Source: Laribacter hongkongensis DSM 14985 (lineage in GTDB: Bacteria; Pseudomonadota; Gammaproteobacteria; Burkholderiales; Aquaspirillaceae). From it: a stretch of 64,000 nt of DNA. Location: the NCBI RefSeq assembly GCF_000423285.1, contig NZ_KE383997.1, forward strand, positions 59,556-123,555, read 5' to 3'. The notes beneath the pieces were generated by a model. That model was given only the letters and a program-made list of their open reading frames with translations, was not told the origin of the DNA and did not search any database. A program made the translations under genes and the position numbers. Shown piece by piece: positions 28,574 through 37,847 of this stretch. Within the stretch, counting starts at the first letter, position 1; each line of letters opens with the position of its first letter.

Positions 28574-30738
28574 ACGGCCGCCTTTCCGATCTTGCCGCCT
28601 TGCAGGGCACGTACCACTTCGGCGCGGGGGCCGTCGGCCACCACCCGTCCCTGGTCAATCACGATCAGCCGGTCGACCAGATCCAGCAAGGCAGTATGGT
28701 GAGTCACCAGCACCAGGGTCTTGCCTGGCAGGACCGAAGCCAGGGTGCGCTTGATCGCCTGTTCACTGGCGTGGTCCATGTTGCTGGTCGGTTCGTCCAG
28801 CAACAGGATGGGTGGAGATTCCAGCAGGGCGCGGGCAATGGTCACGGCCTTGCGCTGGCCACCGGATAGTGATTCGCCCCGTTCGCCGATCAGCATGTCA
28901 AAGCCGTCGGGATGGCGGTTGATGAAGTCGGTCAGTCCGGCCTGTTCGGCTGCCGCAGCCACGCTGGCGTCGTAGGCGTGGGGTTTGCCGAAGGCAATGT
29001 TCTCGCGCAGGCTGCCATAGAACAGCACCGCATCCTGCGGCACATGGCCGATATGGTGGCGCAACTCGGACGGGTCAATCTGCTTGATGTCGATGCCATC
29101 GATGCTGATGGCACCTTCATCTGCCTGGAACAGCCCGAGGATGAGCTTTTGCAGGGTGGATTTGCCCGAGCCGGTGCGCCCGATGATGCCGACCCGCTCA
29201 CCGGCATGGATGCGGAACGAAACATGGCTGAGCGCCCCCATGTTGCTGTTGGGGTAGGCGAACGACACGTCGTGGAATTCGATTTCCCCCTTGAGATGGG
29301 TCCGGTGGAAATACGGCGAACTGGCATCGCGCTCTACCGGCATTTCCATGAAGCTTTCCAGGGAGCTCAGCGAGGTCTTGGCGTGGTGGTATTGCGTCAG
29401 CAGGCCCACTACCTGCCCCAGCGGAGCAATGGCGCGGCCGGACAGCATGACCACGGCGATCAGCCCCCCCATCGACAGGTTGCCCAGCATGATCTGGTAC
29501 ACCCCGACCACCAGCATGGCGACCGAGTTGAACTGCTGCACGAAACCGGCGAAGTTGGTGGCCGAGGTCGACAGGACCTTCAGCCGCGATCCCACCTGGG
29601 CTAGAAAGCGCGTCGACTCTTCCCACTTGGTCTGCATGGAGCCTTCGGCCCCCTGGATCTTGACGGTTTCCAGTGCGGCAAGGCTCTCGACCAGCAAGGC
29701 GTTGCGCTGCGAAGAGGCGCGCAGGGTGGTTTCGGACAGCTCTTCCATCTTGTGCTGCATCAGCAGCGCATAGACGATCATCGCCACCGCTCCGGCCAGC
29801 AGGGGCAAAACCATCCATGGTGAAATCCACGCAATCACGATCATGAACAGCAGCAGGAACGGCATGTCGATCAGCGCCGTGACCGAGGCCGAGGCGATGA
29901 AGTCGCGGATGGTTTCAAAAGCCCGCAGGTTGGCAGCAAAGGCCCCGACCGAGGCCGGACGCGCCGCCATGCGGATACCCAGTACCCGCTCCATGATCAG
30001 CGCCGACAGGTTGATGTCCACCCGTTTGCTGGCACGGTCGATCAGGTAAGCCCGCGAGACTTTCAGCAGGAAATCGAATACCAGCACCAGCGCTGCCCCG
30101 ATGGCGAGTACCCACAGGGTATCGGTCGCCATGTTGGGCACCACGCGGTCGTAGATGTTCATGGTGACGATCGGGATCGCCAGCGCAAAAATGTTGATCA
30201 TCAAGGCCGCCACCAGTGCATCCCGGTACAGGGTCTTGCACTGGAATATCGCCTGCCAGAACCAGTGCCGCGTACGGATGGAGGCAAGCTCGGGCGTGCG
30301 CTTGTCAAAGTGGTAACGCGGCTTGACCAGGATGGCGATGCCGGTATAGCGCCCGGCCAGTTCTTCCAGCGGTATTTCGTCCGCCGCATCCGGCAAATCG
30401 GAACTGCTGATCGTGGCAAAGCCTTCCCGGACCCCGCGCAGGATGCAGGCTTCATCATTGTCCAGCAGCAAAACGGCCGGGCAATGGCTGGTCTTGAATT
30501 GCGAAAGGTCACGCCGCAGTACCCGTGTCACCAGGCCATGCTGCCGCGCCGACCGCGCAAACATCGACGGCGTGAGCCGGTTGTCATGCAAGGGAATGCC
30601 GGCCGTCAGGGATTCACGCGTCGCCGTCATCCCGAAACCGCGCACAAGGGAGAACAGGCAATCCAGCAAAGGATCGGTTGCCAGACTTCGCTGCGAGAAA
30701 GAAAAACCGCCTTCTTTCGCCGACGCCGTTGCGGTCAT
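28570..30738 (-). CDS. lapB: Type I secretion ABC transporter, LapB type (C39-like N-terminal domain)
   Basis: This 722-residue protein has an N-terminal C39-peptidase-like domain (DPLLDCLFSLVRGFGMTATR) without the QxxxDCG active-site context, so it probably recognises substrate rather than cutting it. An exporter TM domain with six helices (about 165-440) follows, then an ATPase domain with Walker A GRTGSGKSTL, signature SLSGGQRKAVTIA and Walker B PPILLLDEPTSNMD. Such LapB-type exporters secrete large RTX-like adhesins used in biofilms. It is the first gene of a leftward operon, divergent from the TolC-like gene. Confidence 0.95.
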   Translation of the reverse strand: MTATASAKEGGFSFSQRSLATDPLLDCLFSLVRGFGMTATRESLTAGIPLHDNRLTPSMFARSARQHGLVTRVLRRDLSQFKTSHCPAVLLLDNDEACILRGVREGFATISSSDLPDAADEIPLEELAGRYTGIAILVKPRYHFDKRTPELASIRTRHWFWQAIFQCKTLYRDALVAALMINIFALAIPIVTMNIYDRVVPNMATDTLWVLAIGAALVLVFDFLLKVSRAYLIDRASKRVDINLSALIMERVLGIRMAARPASVGAFAANLRAFETIRDFIASASVTALIDMPFLLLFMIVIAWISPWMVLPLLAGAVAMIVYALLMQHKMEELSETTLRASSQRNALLVESLAALETVKIQGAEGSMQTKWEESTRFLAQVGSRLKVLSTSATNFAGFVQQFNSVAMLVVGVYQIMLGNLSMGGLIAVVMLSGRAIAPLGQVVGLLTQYHHAKTSLSSLESFMEMPVERDASSPYFHRTHLKGEIEFHDVSFAYPNSNMGALSHVSFRIHAGERVGIIGRTGSGKSTLQKLILGLFQADEGAISIDGIDIKQIDPSELRHHIGHVPQDAVLFYGSLRENIAFGKPHAYDASVAAAAEQAGLTDFINRHPDGFDMLIGERGESLSGGQRKAVTIARALLESPPILLLDEPTSNMDHASEQAIKRTLASVLPGKTLVLVTHHTALLDLVDRLIVIDQGRVVADGPRAEVVRALQGGKIGKAAV

Positions 30739-31089
30739 ATTTCAATATCCTGGACAGAATGCCTGCCGGTGACAACATGATGAAACCCATGCCGGAAACG
30801 GAATGAAAACAGATCCTGGCACGATGGTTCCTGAAAAAGTTTTCGCATACTACAGTCCGCCTCAACAGGGTGCCAGCAGGGTTCTGTCAAAAAACGACTA
30901 CCCTGGATATGTCGTTGCAATAACCAGAAAAACAGATATCTCCAGCCGAATGAATAATTTCATGAATTTCAATCCATTACATAAATACATCATTGCATGT
31001 ATAGATTTTTCATGACAATTACATTAAAAAGACTGGTTTTTATCTCGAAACAAATTTGTTCCAGATTAAGACGGGACTAAAAAATCGCC

Positions 31090-31116
31090 CATAACCTGCG
31101 TGCGGTTATGCGTTTT
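31090..31116 (+). terminator. Terminator-like hairpin in the leader of the TolC-like gene
   Basis: In the 465-base divergent region, CATAACC (31090-31096) and GGTTATG (31104-31110) form a stem with a 7-base loop, followed by CGTTTTT. It points rightward and lies about 90 bases before the TolC-like start, so it could be an attenuator or transcription-start noise trap. No aptamer such as a c-di-GMP GEMM element was recognised upstream. The rest of the region is AT-rich promoter-like DNA. Confidence 0.4.
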
Positions 31117-31203
31117 TATACAAGAAAACAATGACATTTGTATTGTTTTCGCGCATTTACAGTCAAGCCCGTGAAAACAGATACAGCGACAGGAACCCGA
31201 ATC

Positions 31204-32733
31204 ATGCTGGCCAATAAAATTCCCTGCAAAAAGACAGCATTGACATCGATGCTCTTCATTGCCTTGTGTGGCAATGCGCAAGCCGCCGACCTGAAATCGG
31301 CAGTGGAAAAAACCATTGCCCAAAACCCGGAAGTCCGGTTCAGCTTTCACCAGTTCCGGCAGGCTGCTGAAGAAAAAGGCGTTGGCCGGGCCGGATTCTT
31401 GCCGGTCATTGACGTCAATTACACCTGGGGTCGGGAAGACAGCACCTATCCCAGCCGGCTGGCCGGCACCAACGGCAGCTACAACCGGGATGGCTGGTCA
31501 GCCTATCTGACACAAAACCTGTTCCAGGGCCTGCAGACCACCAATCTGGTCAGGCAGCTGAAATATGGTGAGCGCGCACGTTATTTCGAATTCCTGAACA
31601 CCAGCGAACAGCAGGCTCTTGAAGCTGCCCGGGCTTATCTGGACGTTCTGCGCTATCGCGCACTGGTCGACCTCAGCAAGGAAAACTACGCCTCTCACAA
31701 AGGTGTGTACGAGCAGATCCAGCAAAAGGTCGGTGCCGGCGTCGGGCGTCGCGTGGACCTGGAACTGGCCACCGGCCGTCTGGCCCTGTCGGAATCCAAC
31801 CTGCTGACCGAAACCTCCAACCTGCATGACGTGTCGCAGCGTTACGAACGGCTGACGGGCGAACTGCCCCCCGAACAAATGGACAGCGTGGCATCGCTGA
31901 AAGACAGGATGCCCAAGTCCGAAGAGCTGATGCAGTACGCCGTGGCCGGCAGCCCGTCGTACCGGTCGGCACTGGAAAACGTCCAGGCCGTCCGCAGCGA
32001 AGTCAACATGCGCAAAGGCGCGTTCTCGCCCACGCTGGACCTGCGCGCCAGTGCCAGTAACATCAACAACCTGGACAACTACGACGGTCGCACCAAGAAA
32101 AACGTGATCGAACTGGTCATGAACATGAATGTGTTCCGTGGCGGGCTCGACAATACCAACCTCAAGATGGCTGCCGAACGGCTGAACGCCGCACTGGACC
32201 TGCGCGACAAATCCTGCCGCGACCTGCGCCAGACCACGGCCATTGCCTACCACGACACGGTCAAGCTCACCGAACAGATCCAGTATCTGCGCGAACACCA
32301 GCGGACGTCGGAAATGGTGCGCGATGCCTACCAGCGCCAGTTCGACATCGGCCAGCGTACCCTGCTTGACCTGCTCGACAGCGAAAACGAACTGTTCGAT
32401 GCCAACCGCGCACTGGAAAACGCCCAGCAGGATCTGCTGCTGGCCGAAATGCGCGTACTGGCCAGCTCGGGCAAACTGCTGGAAACCCTCCAGCTCAAGC
32501 CTGTCGAAACGCTGAAGGTCGAAGACGACCTGGACCCGGAAACCCTGAAGGCCTGCGCCACGCAGTACGTCCTGCCGGCCAGGCTGGACAAAACGGCCAT
32601 TCCGGCGCGAACCTACGTGCCGATTTCGCAGATCGACATGCAGAACATCCAGGGCATGAACATGCAGCCGCAGCCCGGCATGCCGGCTCCCCAGCAGCCC
32701 ATGCCGGCGCGCACCATGCCTGCCAACAAGTAA
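31204..32733 (+). CDS. TolC-family outer-membrane channel of the type I secretion system
   Basis: This 509-residue protein has a signal peptide (MLANKIPCKKTALTSMLFIA ... NAQA before ADLKSA). TolC repeats show the pattern EKTIAQNPEVRFSFHQFRQA, GFLPVIDVNYTWG and, in the second half, GAFSPTLDLRASASNINN and RQFDIGQRTLLDLLDSENEL. The C-terminus is Pro/Met/Gln-rich (GMNMQPQPGMPAPQQPMPAR), beyond the TolC fold. It should supply the outer-membrane exit for the divergent LapBC-type exporter. ATG 31204 was chosen because a signal peptide begins there and ACAGGAA lies upstream. Confidence 0.93.
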   Translation: MLANKIPCKKTALTSMLFIALCGNAQAADLKSAVEKTIAQNPEVRFSFHQFRQAAEEKGVGRAGFLPVIDVNYTWGREDSTYPSRLAGTNGSYNRDGWSAYLTQNLFQGLQTTNLVRQLKYGERARYFEFLNTSEQQALEAARAYLDVLRYRALVDLSKENYASHKGVYEQIQQKVGAGVGRRVDLELATGRLALSESNLLTETSNLHDVSQRYERLTGELPPEQMDSVASLKDRMPKSEELMQYAVAGSPSYRSALENVQAVRSEVNMRKGAFSPTLDLRASASNINNLDNYDGRTKKNVIELVMNMNVFRGGLDNTNLKMAAERLNAALDLRDKSCRDLRQTTAIAYHDTVKLTEQIQYLREHQRTSEMVRDAYQRQFDIGQRTLLDLLDSENELFDANRALENAQQDLLLAEMRVLASSGKLLETLQLKPVETLKVEDDLDPETLKACATQYVLPARLDKTAIPARTYVPISQIDMQNIQGMNMQPQPGMPAPQQPMPARTMPANK

Positions 32734-32760
32734 GACCTGAGCAGGCAGATTCGGGAATGA

Positions 32761-32791
32761 CGGCACTCCGGACCGGAGTGCCGTTTTCTTT
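32761..32791 (+). terminator. Terminator after the TolC-like gene
   Basis: Arms CGGCACTCCG (32761-32770) and CGGAGTGCCG (32774-32783), loop GAC, then TTTTCTTT. Confidence 0.85.
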
Positions 32792-32817
32792 GCCGGCCGG
32801 CCAGAAGCCGGGTAACA

Positions 32818-32843
32818 AAAAAGCCGCTTGCAAGCGGCTTTTT
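32818..32843. terminator. Bidirectional terminator, serves accD
   Basis: A perfect 26-base palindrome, AAAAAGCCGCTTG followed by CAAGCGGCTTTTT, with T-runs on both strands. It lies 23 bases past the accD stop. Confidence 0.8.
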
Positions 32844-32866
32844 ACATGATGCGCAGGAGCGCAGGA

Positions 32867-33736
32867 TTACACGGACAGGGCCGGTTGCCGTGTCATCAGG
32901 GTCAGCAGGCTGCCCAGACGGGTACGCATCTGGCGGCGGTCGACGATCAGGTCAACCGCACCCTTTTCCAGCAGGAATTCGGCCCGCTGGAAGCCTTCCG
33001 GCAGGGTTTCGCGCACGGTCTGCTCGATCACCCGCGGGCCGGCAAAGCCGATCAGGGCACCGGGCTCGGCCACCACCACGTCGCCGAGGAAGGCAAACGA
33101 CGCCGACACGCCACCCATGGTCGGATCCGTCAGGATGGAAATGAACGGCAGCTTGCGGTCGGTCAGCAATTGCAGCGCGGCGCTGGTCTTGGCCATCTGC
33201 ATCAGCGACGACAGGCCTTCCTGCATCCGCGCCCCGCCCGAGGCGGCCACGCAGATGAACGGACAGTCGGCCTCGACGGCCGCGCGCACGCCACGCACGA
33301 AGCGCTCGCCCACCACGGAACCCATCGAACCACCGATGAACCGGAATTCAAAGGCCGCAACCACTACCGGCAGCGAATGCAGGCTGCCCTGCATCACCAC
33401 CAGTGCATCATCCTCGCCCGTCACCTCGTGAGCGGCTTCCAGCCGGTCCGGGTAACGCTTGCTGTCCTTGAACTTGAGGATGTCCACCGGGGTCACTTCG
33501 CTGCCGATCTCCACCCGTCCCTCTTCGTCCAGCAGGACGGCCAGCCGCTCGCGCGCCGACAGGGGATGGTGGTGCCCGCACTTGGGGCAGACTTGCAGGT
33601 TGGATTCAAGATCGGTGTGGTAGAGCACGGCCTCACAGGCTGCGCACTTGCTCCACAAGCCTTCCGGCACGCCGGAGGAGGGCTTTTTGCTGTCCTTCTT
33701 GATTTTCGGTGGCAAGAGCTTGTTGAGCCAGCTCAT
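32867..33736 (-). CDS. accD: Acetyl-CoA carboxylase carboxyltransferase subunit beta
   Basis: This 289-residue subunit forms, with AccA, the carboxyltransferase that makes malonyl-CoA. The N-terminal zinc ribbon is seen as [13 protein letters not shown] and [13 protein letters not shown] (four Cys). The crotonase-like core has FMGG-type oxyanion sequences ([60 protein letters not shown]). It follows trpA by 65 bases. The trp genes-accD order is widespread in beta- and gammaproteobacteria; folC usually follows but not here. Confidence 0.97.
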   Translation of the reverse strand: MSWLNKLLPPKIKKDSKKPSSGVPEGLWSKCAACEAVLYHTDLESNLQVCPKCGHHHPLSARERLAVLLDEEGRVEIGSEVTPVDILKFKDSKRYPDRLEAAHEVTGEDDALVVMQGSLHSLPVVVAAFEFRFIGGSMGSVVGERFVRGVRAAVEADCPFICVAASGGARMQEGLSSLMQMAKTSAALQLLTDRKLPFISILTDPTMGGVSASFAFLGDVVVAEPGALIGFAGPRVIEQTVRETLPEGFQRAEFLLEKGAVDLIVDRRQMRTRLGSLLTLMTRQPALSV

Positions 33737-33801
33737 GACTTCTCCGGTAAAAATTCAAGCCGGTGATTTTACCCCTCGCACCGGCCTTTGTCAGACAGAA
33801 T

Positions 33802-34596
33802 TCAGGCGTCCAGTGCCAGGCGGATGCCGGCAAGCAGTGCCTGCAAACGGTCAGGTGCCTGCGCACCGGCCGCTTCGATTTCCTGCACCAGCCGCGAACC
33901 GATCACCACCGCATCGGCCACTTCGCCGATGGCCCGTGCCGTTTCGGCATCACGGATGCCGAAGCCCACACCGACCGGCAGCGACAGATGCTCGCGCAAT
34001 GCCCCGACCTGGCGGGCCACGTCGGCCACGTCCAGCGTGGCGGCACCGGTCACGCCCTTGATGGAGACATAGTAGACATAGCCCCGCGCCAGCCGCGCCA
34101 CAGCGGCCAGACGGGCCGCCGGTGTCGTGGGTGCCACGAGGAACACCGTCGCCAGGCCGTGCGATTGCAGCACCTGTGCGTACTCGTCCGATTCTTCGGG
34201 CGGGCAATCCACCGTCAGCACGCCATCCACCCCGGCCGCACGCGCAGCACTGGCAAACGCGGCATAGCCCATGGCTTCGACCGGATTCAGATAGCCCATC
34301 AGCACCACCGGGGTGTCCGGATCGGTGCGGCGGAATCCGGCCACCATTTCCAGCACCCGCGCCAGCGTCATGCCCCGGGCCAGTGCCCGTTCACTGGCGC
34401 GCTGGATCACCGGGCCGTCTGCCATCGGGTCCGAGAACGGAATGCCCAGTTCAATCACGTCGGCCCCGCCACGCACCAGGGCGTGCATCAGGCTGACGGT
34501 CATGTCCGGCTCCGGGTCGCCGGCGGTAATGAACGGGATCAGGGCCTTGCGGCCTGCGGCCTTGAGCGCGGCCAGTCGTTCGTCGATACGGTTCAT
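33802..34596 (-). CDS. trpA: Tryptophan synthase alpha chain
   Basis: This 264-residue TIM-barrel subunit cleaves indole-3-glycerol phosphate to indole, which tunnels to TrpB. Catalytic and family segments are [20 protein letters not shown] (Glu and Asp), [15 protein letters not shown] and [26 protein letters not shown] and [15 protein letters not shown] give phosphate binding. It starts 7 bases after trpB ends. Confidence 0.97.
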   Translation of the reverse strand: MNRIDERLAALKAAGRKALIPFITAGDPEPDMTVSLMHALVRGGADVIELGIPFSDPMADGPVIQRASERALARGMTLARVLEMVAGFRRTDPDTPVVLMGYLNPVEAMGYAAFASAARAAGVDGVLTVDCPPEESDEYAQVLQSHGLATVFLVAPTTPAARLAAVARLARGYVYYVSIKGVTGAATLDVADVARQVGALREHLSLPVGVGFGIRDAETARAIGEVADAVVIGSRLVQEIEAAGAQAPDRLQALLAGIRLALDA

Positions 34597-34603
34597 GCCA
34601 TCC

Positions 34604-35803
34604 TCACAGTTCGATGCCCGCCAGTCGCGCGACGGTGTTGATGTCCTTGTCGCCCCGGCCGGAGAGATTGACCAGAATCACCTGCTCCGGCGACATGCCG
34701 GCCGCCATCTTCATGGCATGGGCCACGGCATGGCTGGATTCCAGCGCCGGAATGATGCCTTCCAGCCGGCACAGGGTATGGAATGCCTCCAGGGCTTCGG
34801 TATCGGTAGCGGCCACATATTCGGCACGACCGATGTCCTTGAGGTAGCTGTGCTCCGGGCCCACGCCGGGGTAATCCAGCCCGGCCGAGATCGAATGGGT
34901 TTCGATGATCTGGCCGTCGGCATCCTGCATCAGGTACATGCGTGCACCGTGCAGGACGCCCGGGCGCCCTGCCGACAGCGGCGCCGCATGACGCCCGGTC
35001 TCGACACCGTCGCCACCGGCTTCGACACCGACCATGCGCACGCCCGGTACGTCGACATACGGATGGAACATGCCGATGGCGTTGGAACCGCCACCGACAC
35101 AGGCAACCACGGCATCCGGCTGGCGACCGATCACCTCGGGCATCTGCACCAGTGCTTCCTGGCCGATCACCGACACGAAATCACGCACCAGCATCGGATA
35201 CGGGTGCGGACCGGCTGCCGTGCCGAGGATGTAGAACGTGTTGTCGACGTTGGTGACCCAGTCGCGCATGGCTTCGTTGAGCGCGTCCTTCAGGGTCCGG
35301 CTGCCGCTTTCCACCGGCACCACCGTCGCCCCCAGGAGCTTCATGCGGAAGACATTGGGTGCCTGGCGCTTGACGTCCTCGGCACCCATGTACACCACGC
35401 ACTCCATGCCGTAGCGGGCAGCCACGGTGGCGGTTGCCACGCCATGCTGGCCAGCGCCGGTTTCGGCGATCACCCGCTTTTTGCCCATACGCCGCGCCAG
35501 CAGGGCCTGGCCGATGGCGTTGTTGATCTTGTGGGCGCCGGTATGGTTGAGGTCTTCGCGCTTGAGCCAGATCTGGGCACCGCCGCACGCTTCCGACAGG
35601 CGGCGGGCGTGGTACACCGGGCTTGGCCGTCCGACATAATGCTTGAGCTCGTAATGGAACTCGGCCATGAAGGCCGGGTCCTGGCGGGCGGATTCGTATT
35701 CCTGCCGCAAGGCATCCAGTGCGGCCATCAGCGTTTCAGCGACAAACACTCCGCCATACGGGCCGAAGTGACCGCGCGCATCGGGCTGGTCATAAATCTG
35801 CAT
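34604..35803 (-). CDS. trpB: Tryptophan synthase beta chain
   Basis: This 399-residue PLP enzyme condenses indole with serine. The PLP lysine is near residue 92 in [19 protein letters not shown], with the phosphate loop [15 protein letters not shown] and the ammonia/indole Glu in [16 protein letters not shown]. The length is standard. Its start overlaps the 3' end of trpF by 14 bases, so translation is probably coupled. Confidence 0.98.
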   Translation of the reverse strand: MQIYDQPDARGHFGPYGGVFVAETLMAALDALRQEYESARQDPAFMAEFHYELKHYVGRPSPVYHARRLSEACGGAQIWLKREDLNHTGAHKINNAIGQALLARRMGKKRVIAETGAGQHGVATATVAARYGMECVVYMGAEDVKRQAPNVFRMKLLGATVVPVESGSRTLKDALNEAMRDWVTNVDNTFYILGTAAGPHPYPMLVRDFVSVIGQEALVQMPEVIGRQPDAVVACVGGGSNAIGMFHPYVDVPGVRMVGVEAGGDGVETGRHAAPLSAGRPGVLHGARMYLMQDADGQIIETHSISAGLDYPGVGPEHSYLKDIGRAEYVAATDTEALEAFHTLCRLEGIIPALESSHAVAHAMKMAAGMSPEQVILVNLSGRGDKDINTVARLAGIEL

Positions 35804-36425
35804 GTCTGACTCCTGAGATGAAGGCCGCGATCAGCGCGGCATCCTTGATTCCTTTGGCGGCCTCGACGCCGCTTGATACATCCACCGCCGCCGGCCGTAC
35901 CCGTTGCACGGCGTCGGTCACATTGTTCGGGGTCAGCCCGCCGGACAGGACCAGCGGCAGCGGCAGGTCCGGCGGCAGCAGGGTCCAGTCGAACACGGCA
36001 CCGGTGCCGCCGGCCTGGCCCGGCACAAAGGCGTCGGCCAGCAGGCCGCGCGCATCAGCGTAACGCCGGGCGTATGCCATGAGGTCCATGCCCGGACGCA
36101 CCCGTACGGCCTTGAGGTAAGGGCGGGCAAACTGCCGGCAGAATTCCGGTGGTTCCTCGCCATGAAACTGCAACACATCGACCGGTAGCGCCTGCAAGAC
36201 GGCCTCGACCTCCTCCACCGACGGATCGACGAACAGCGCCACCACCGTCACGAAGGGCGGCAGCGCGGCAATGACGGCGCGTGCAGCCTTGATCGGCACA
36301 TGCCGCGGACTGGGCGGGTAAAACACCAGCCCGATGGCATCGGCACCGGCCGCCGCGCACTGTTCGGCGTCTTGCGGGCGGGTCAGGCCACAGATCTTGA
36401 TACGGGGGGCAGGCTTGGCAGACAT
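35790..36425 (-). CDS. trpF: Phosphoribosylanthranilate isomerase
   Basis: This 211-residue single-domain barrel enzyme performs the Amadori rearrangement in tryptophan synthesis. The general base Cys sits in [19 protein letters not shown], the acid Asp in the DWTLLPP segment ([16 protein letters not shown]); [10 protein letters not shown] and [15 protein letters not shown] bind phosphate. It is not fused to trpC as in enterics. It lies 8 bases after truA on the same strand. Confidence 0.97.
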   Translation of the reverse strand: MSAKPAPRIKICGLTRPQDAEQCAAAGADAIGLVFYPPSPRHVPIKAARAVIAALPPFVTVVALFVDPSVEEVEAVLQALPVDVLQFHGEEPPEFCRQFARPYLKAVRVRPGMDLMAYARRYADARGLLADAFVPGQAGGTGAVFDWTLLPPDLPLPLVLSGGLTPNNVTDAVQRVRPAAVDVSSGVEAAKGIKDAALIAAFISGVRHADL

Positions 36426-36433
36426 TCGGCGCT

Positions 36434-37210
36434 CTAGAGAAACACCCGGCGGCAGGCTGCCGGCAGGCCAAAGTGGCTAGGATACCCCACCGCGGTCAGA
36501 TACAAGCCATCCGGCATGAAAGTCGGCGGTGCCTGCGTGCGGTCACGGGCGGCCAGCAGTCCGGCCATCCACTCCGGCGCATGTGCGCCCTTGCCGACGT
36601 AGACCAGCGCACCCACCAGGTTGCGTACCATATGGTGCAGGAAAGCGTCGGCCTGCAAATCAAAACGGATCAGGCCGTCGTGCCCGCTGATGTCAAAGCG
36701 GGTCAGGGTCTTGACCGGGGTTTTCGCCTGGCATTCGGCAGCCCGGAAGCTGGAAAAATCATGCTGTCCCAGCAGCAGGCCAGCCGCATCCTGCATGGCA
36801 GGCACGTCCAGCGGAGCATGAAACCAGCCGACCCGCCCGGCACCCAAGGCCGGCCGCACCGGATGGTTCATCAGGTAATAGCTGTAGCTGCGCGAGCAGG
36901 CCGAAAACCGGGCATGGAAATCCTCTGCCACCGGCTGCGCCCACAGGACGGCCACACCAGGCGGCAAAAACCGGTTGACGCCACGCACCCACGCCGTCAG
37001 CGGCCGTTCGACTCCGGTATCAAAGTGCACCACCTGCTGCGAGGCATGCACACCGGTATCGGTCCGGCCGGCCGCCAGCACGCCGACCGGATGCCCGGCA
37101 ATCTGCGACAGCGCCCCTTCCAGGGCGCCCTGCACGGTGTCCTGGTCCGGTTGCCGTTGCCAGCCGGCAAAACCACGGCCGTCATATTCAAGCCCGAGGG
37201 CGATTCTCAT
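36434..37210 (-). CDS. truA: tRNA pseudouridine(38-40) synthase
   Basis: This 258-residue enzyme modifies uridines 38-40 in the anticodon stem. The catalytic Asp51 is in [17 protein letters not shown]. The start [20 protein letters not shown] and the C-terminal [19 protein letters not shown] are typical. ATG 37210 is preferred to an upstream frame start because it matches the family; it overlaps the stop of the upstream membrane-protein gene by 4 bases. Confidence 0.97.
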   Translation of the reverse strand: MRIALGLEYDGRGFAGWQRQPDQDTVQGALEGALSQIAGHPVGVLAAGRTDTGVHASQQVVHFDTGVERPLTAWVRGVNRFLPPGVAVLWAQPVAEDFHARFSACSRSYSYYLMNHPVRPALGAGRVGWFHAPLDVPAMQDAAGLLLGQHDFSSFRAAECQAKTPVKTLTRFDISGHDGLIRFDLQADAFLHHMVRNLVGALVYVGKGAHAPEWMAGLLAARDRTQAPPTFMPDGLYLTAVGYPSHFGLPAACRRVFL

Positions 37211-37839
37211 GCCATCCACAGGCTCGCCAGCACAGCCATCGCCGCTGCAAGGACCAGCCCGTCCCGTAAGTGAAAATGCGGGCATTGTAACGTCAATTGC
37301 CGTACGGCCCCGTCTTCGGCGGCAGGGCGGGAAAGCTCGGCCCGCAATTCACGCCAGCCCCGGCGCTGCGCCAGCCAGGCATCAGCTTCTTCCAGCGCCA
37401 GCCCCACCAGCAAGACACCCCGCTCCGGACGCAATCCCAGATACCTCATGGGCCGCGCCAGGGTCCACAACGCCACCAGCTGTTCCGCCCGCGAAGAGCA
37501 GGCCAGCACCAGCCGGATGGCACACACCAGCGCCAGCAACCTCAAGGCATGCTCGCCCCCGGTCAGCAGTCCCTCACGGGTTGGCGCCCACGCCATGGGC
37601 CAGAGCGGCTCGCCCGGAACCGTCCAGGCAAAGGCTGCCAGCAGCGTCAGCAACAGCCAGCGCAACCGCCGCATGGTCGGTCCAAGGCTGCCGGGTACAC
37701 TGATCGCCAGCACGCCGAACATAGCCAGGGCCAGCACCGCTTGCGCCTGCGGCACCAGCACCGGCAGGGCAAGTGCCAGCACCAGCCACAGCAGGAACCG
37801 GGTTGCCGGGTGCAGGCCGGCCAGCCACCGCAGCTGCAT
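37207..37839 (-). CDS. Membrane protein resembling CbiQ/ECF transporter T components
   Basis: This 210-residue protein has about five hydrophobic segments (for example [64 protein letters not shown], and a last near the C-terminus). The cytoplasmic stretch [20 protein letters not shown], then [20 protein letters not shown], resembles the coupling region of ECF T subunits, in which an Arg-Gly motif contacts the ATPases. No S component or ATPase gene is nearby, so the call is tentative. It is coupled to truA (4-base overlap) and follows fimV by 8 bases. Confidence 0.75.
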   Translation of the reverse strand: MQLRWLAGLHPATRFLLWLVLALALPVLVPQAQAVLALAMFGVLAISVPGSLGPTMRRLRWLLLTLLAAFAWTVPGEPLWPMAWAPTREGLLTGGEHALRLLALVCAIRLVLACSSRAEQLVALWTLARPMRYLGLRPERGVLLVGLALEEADAWLAQRRGWRELRAELSRPAAEDGAVRQLTLQCPHFHLRDGLVLAAAMAVLASLWMA

Positions 37840-37847
37840 CCGGCGGC

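Noticed and set aside
30739..31203. c-di-GMP riboswitch before the Lap-type genes
   Set aside because: Biology would make it attractive, but the GEMM core sequences were not found.
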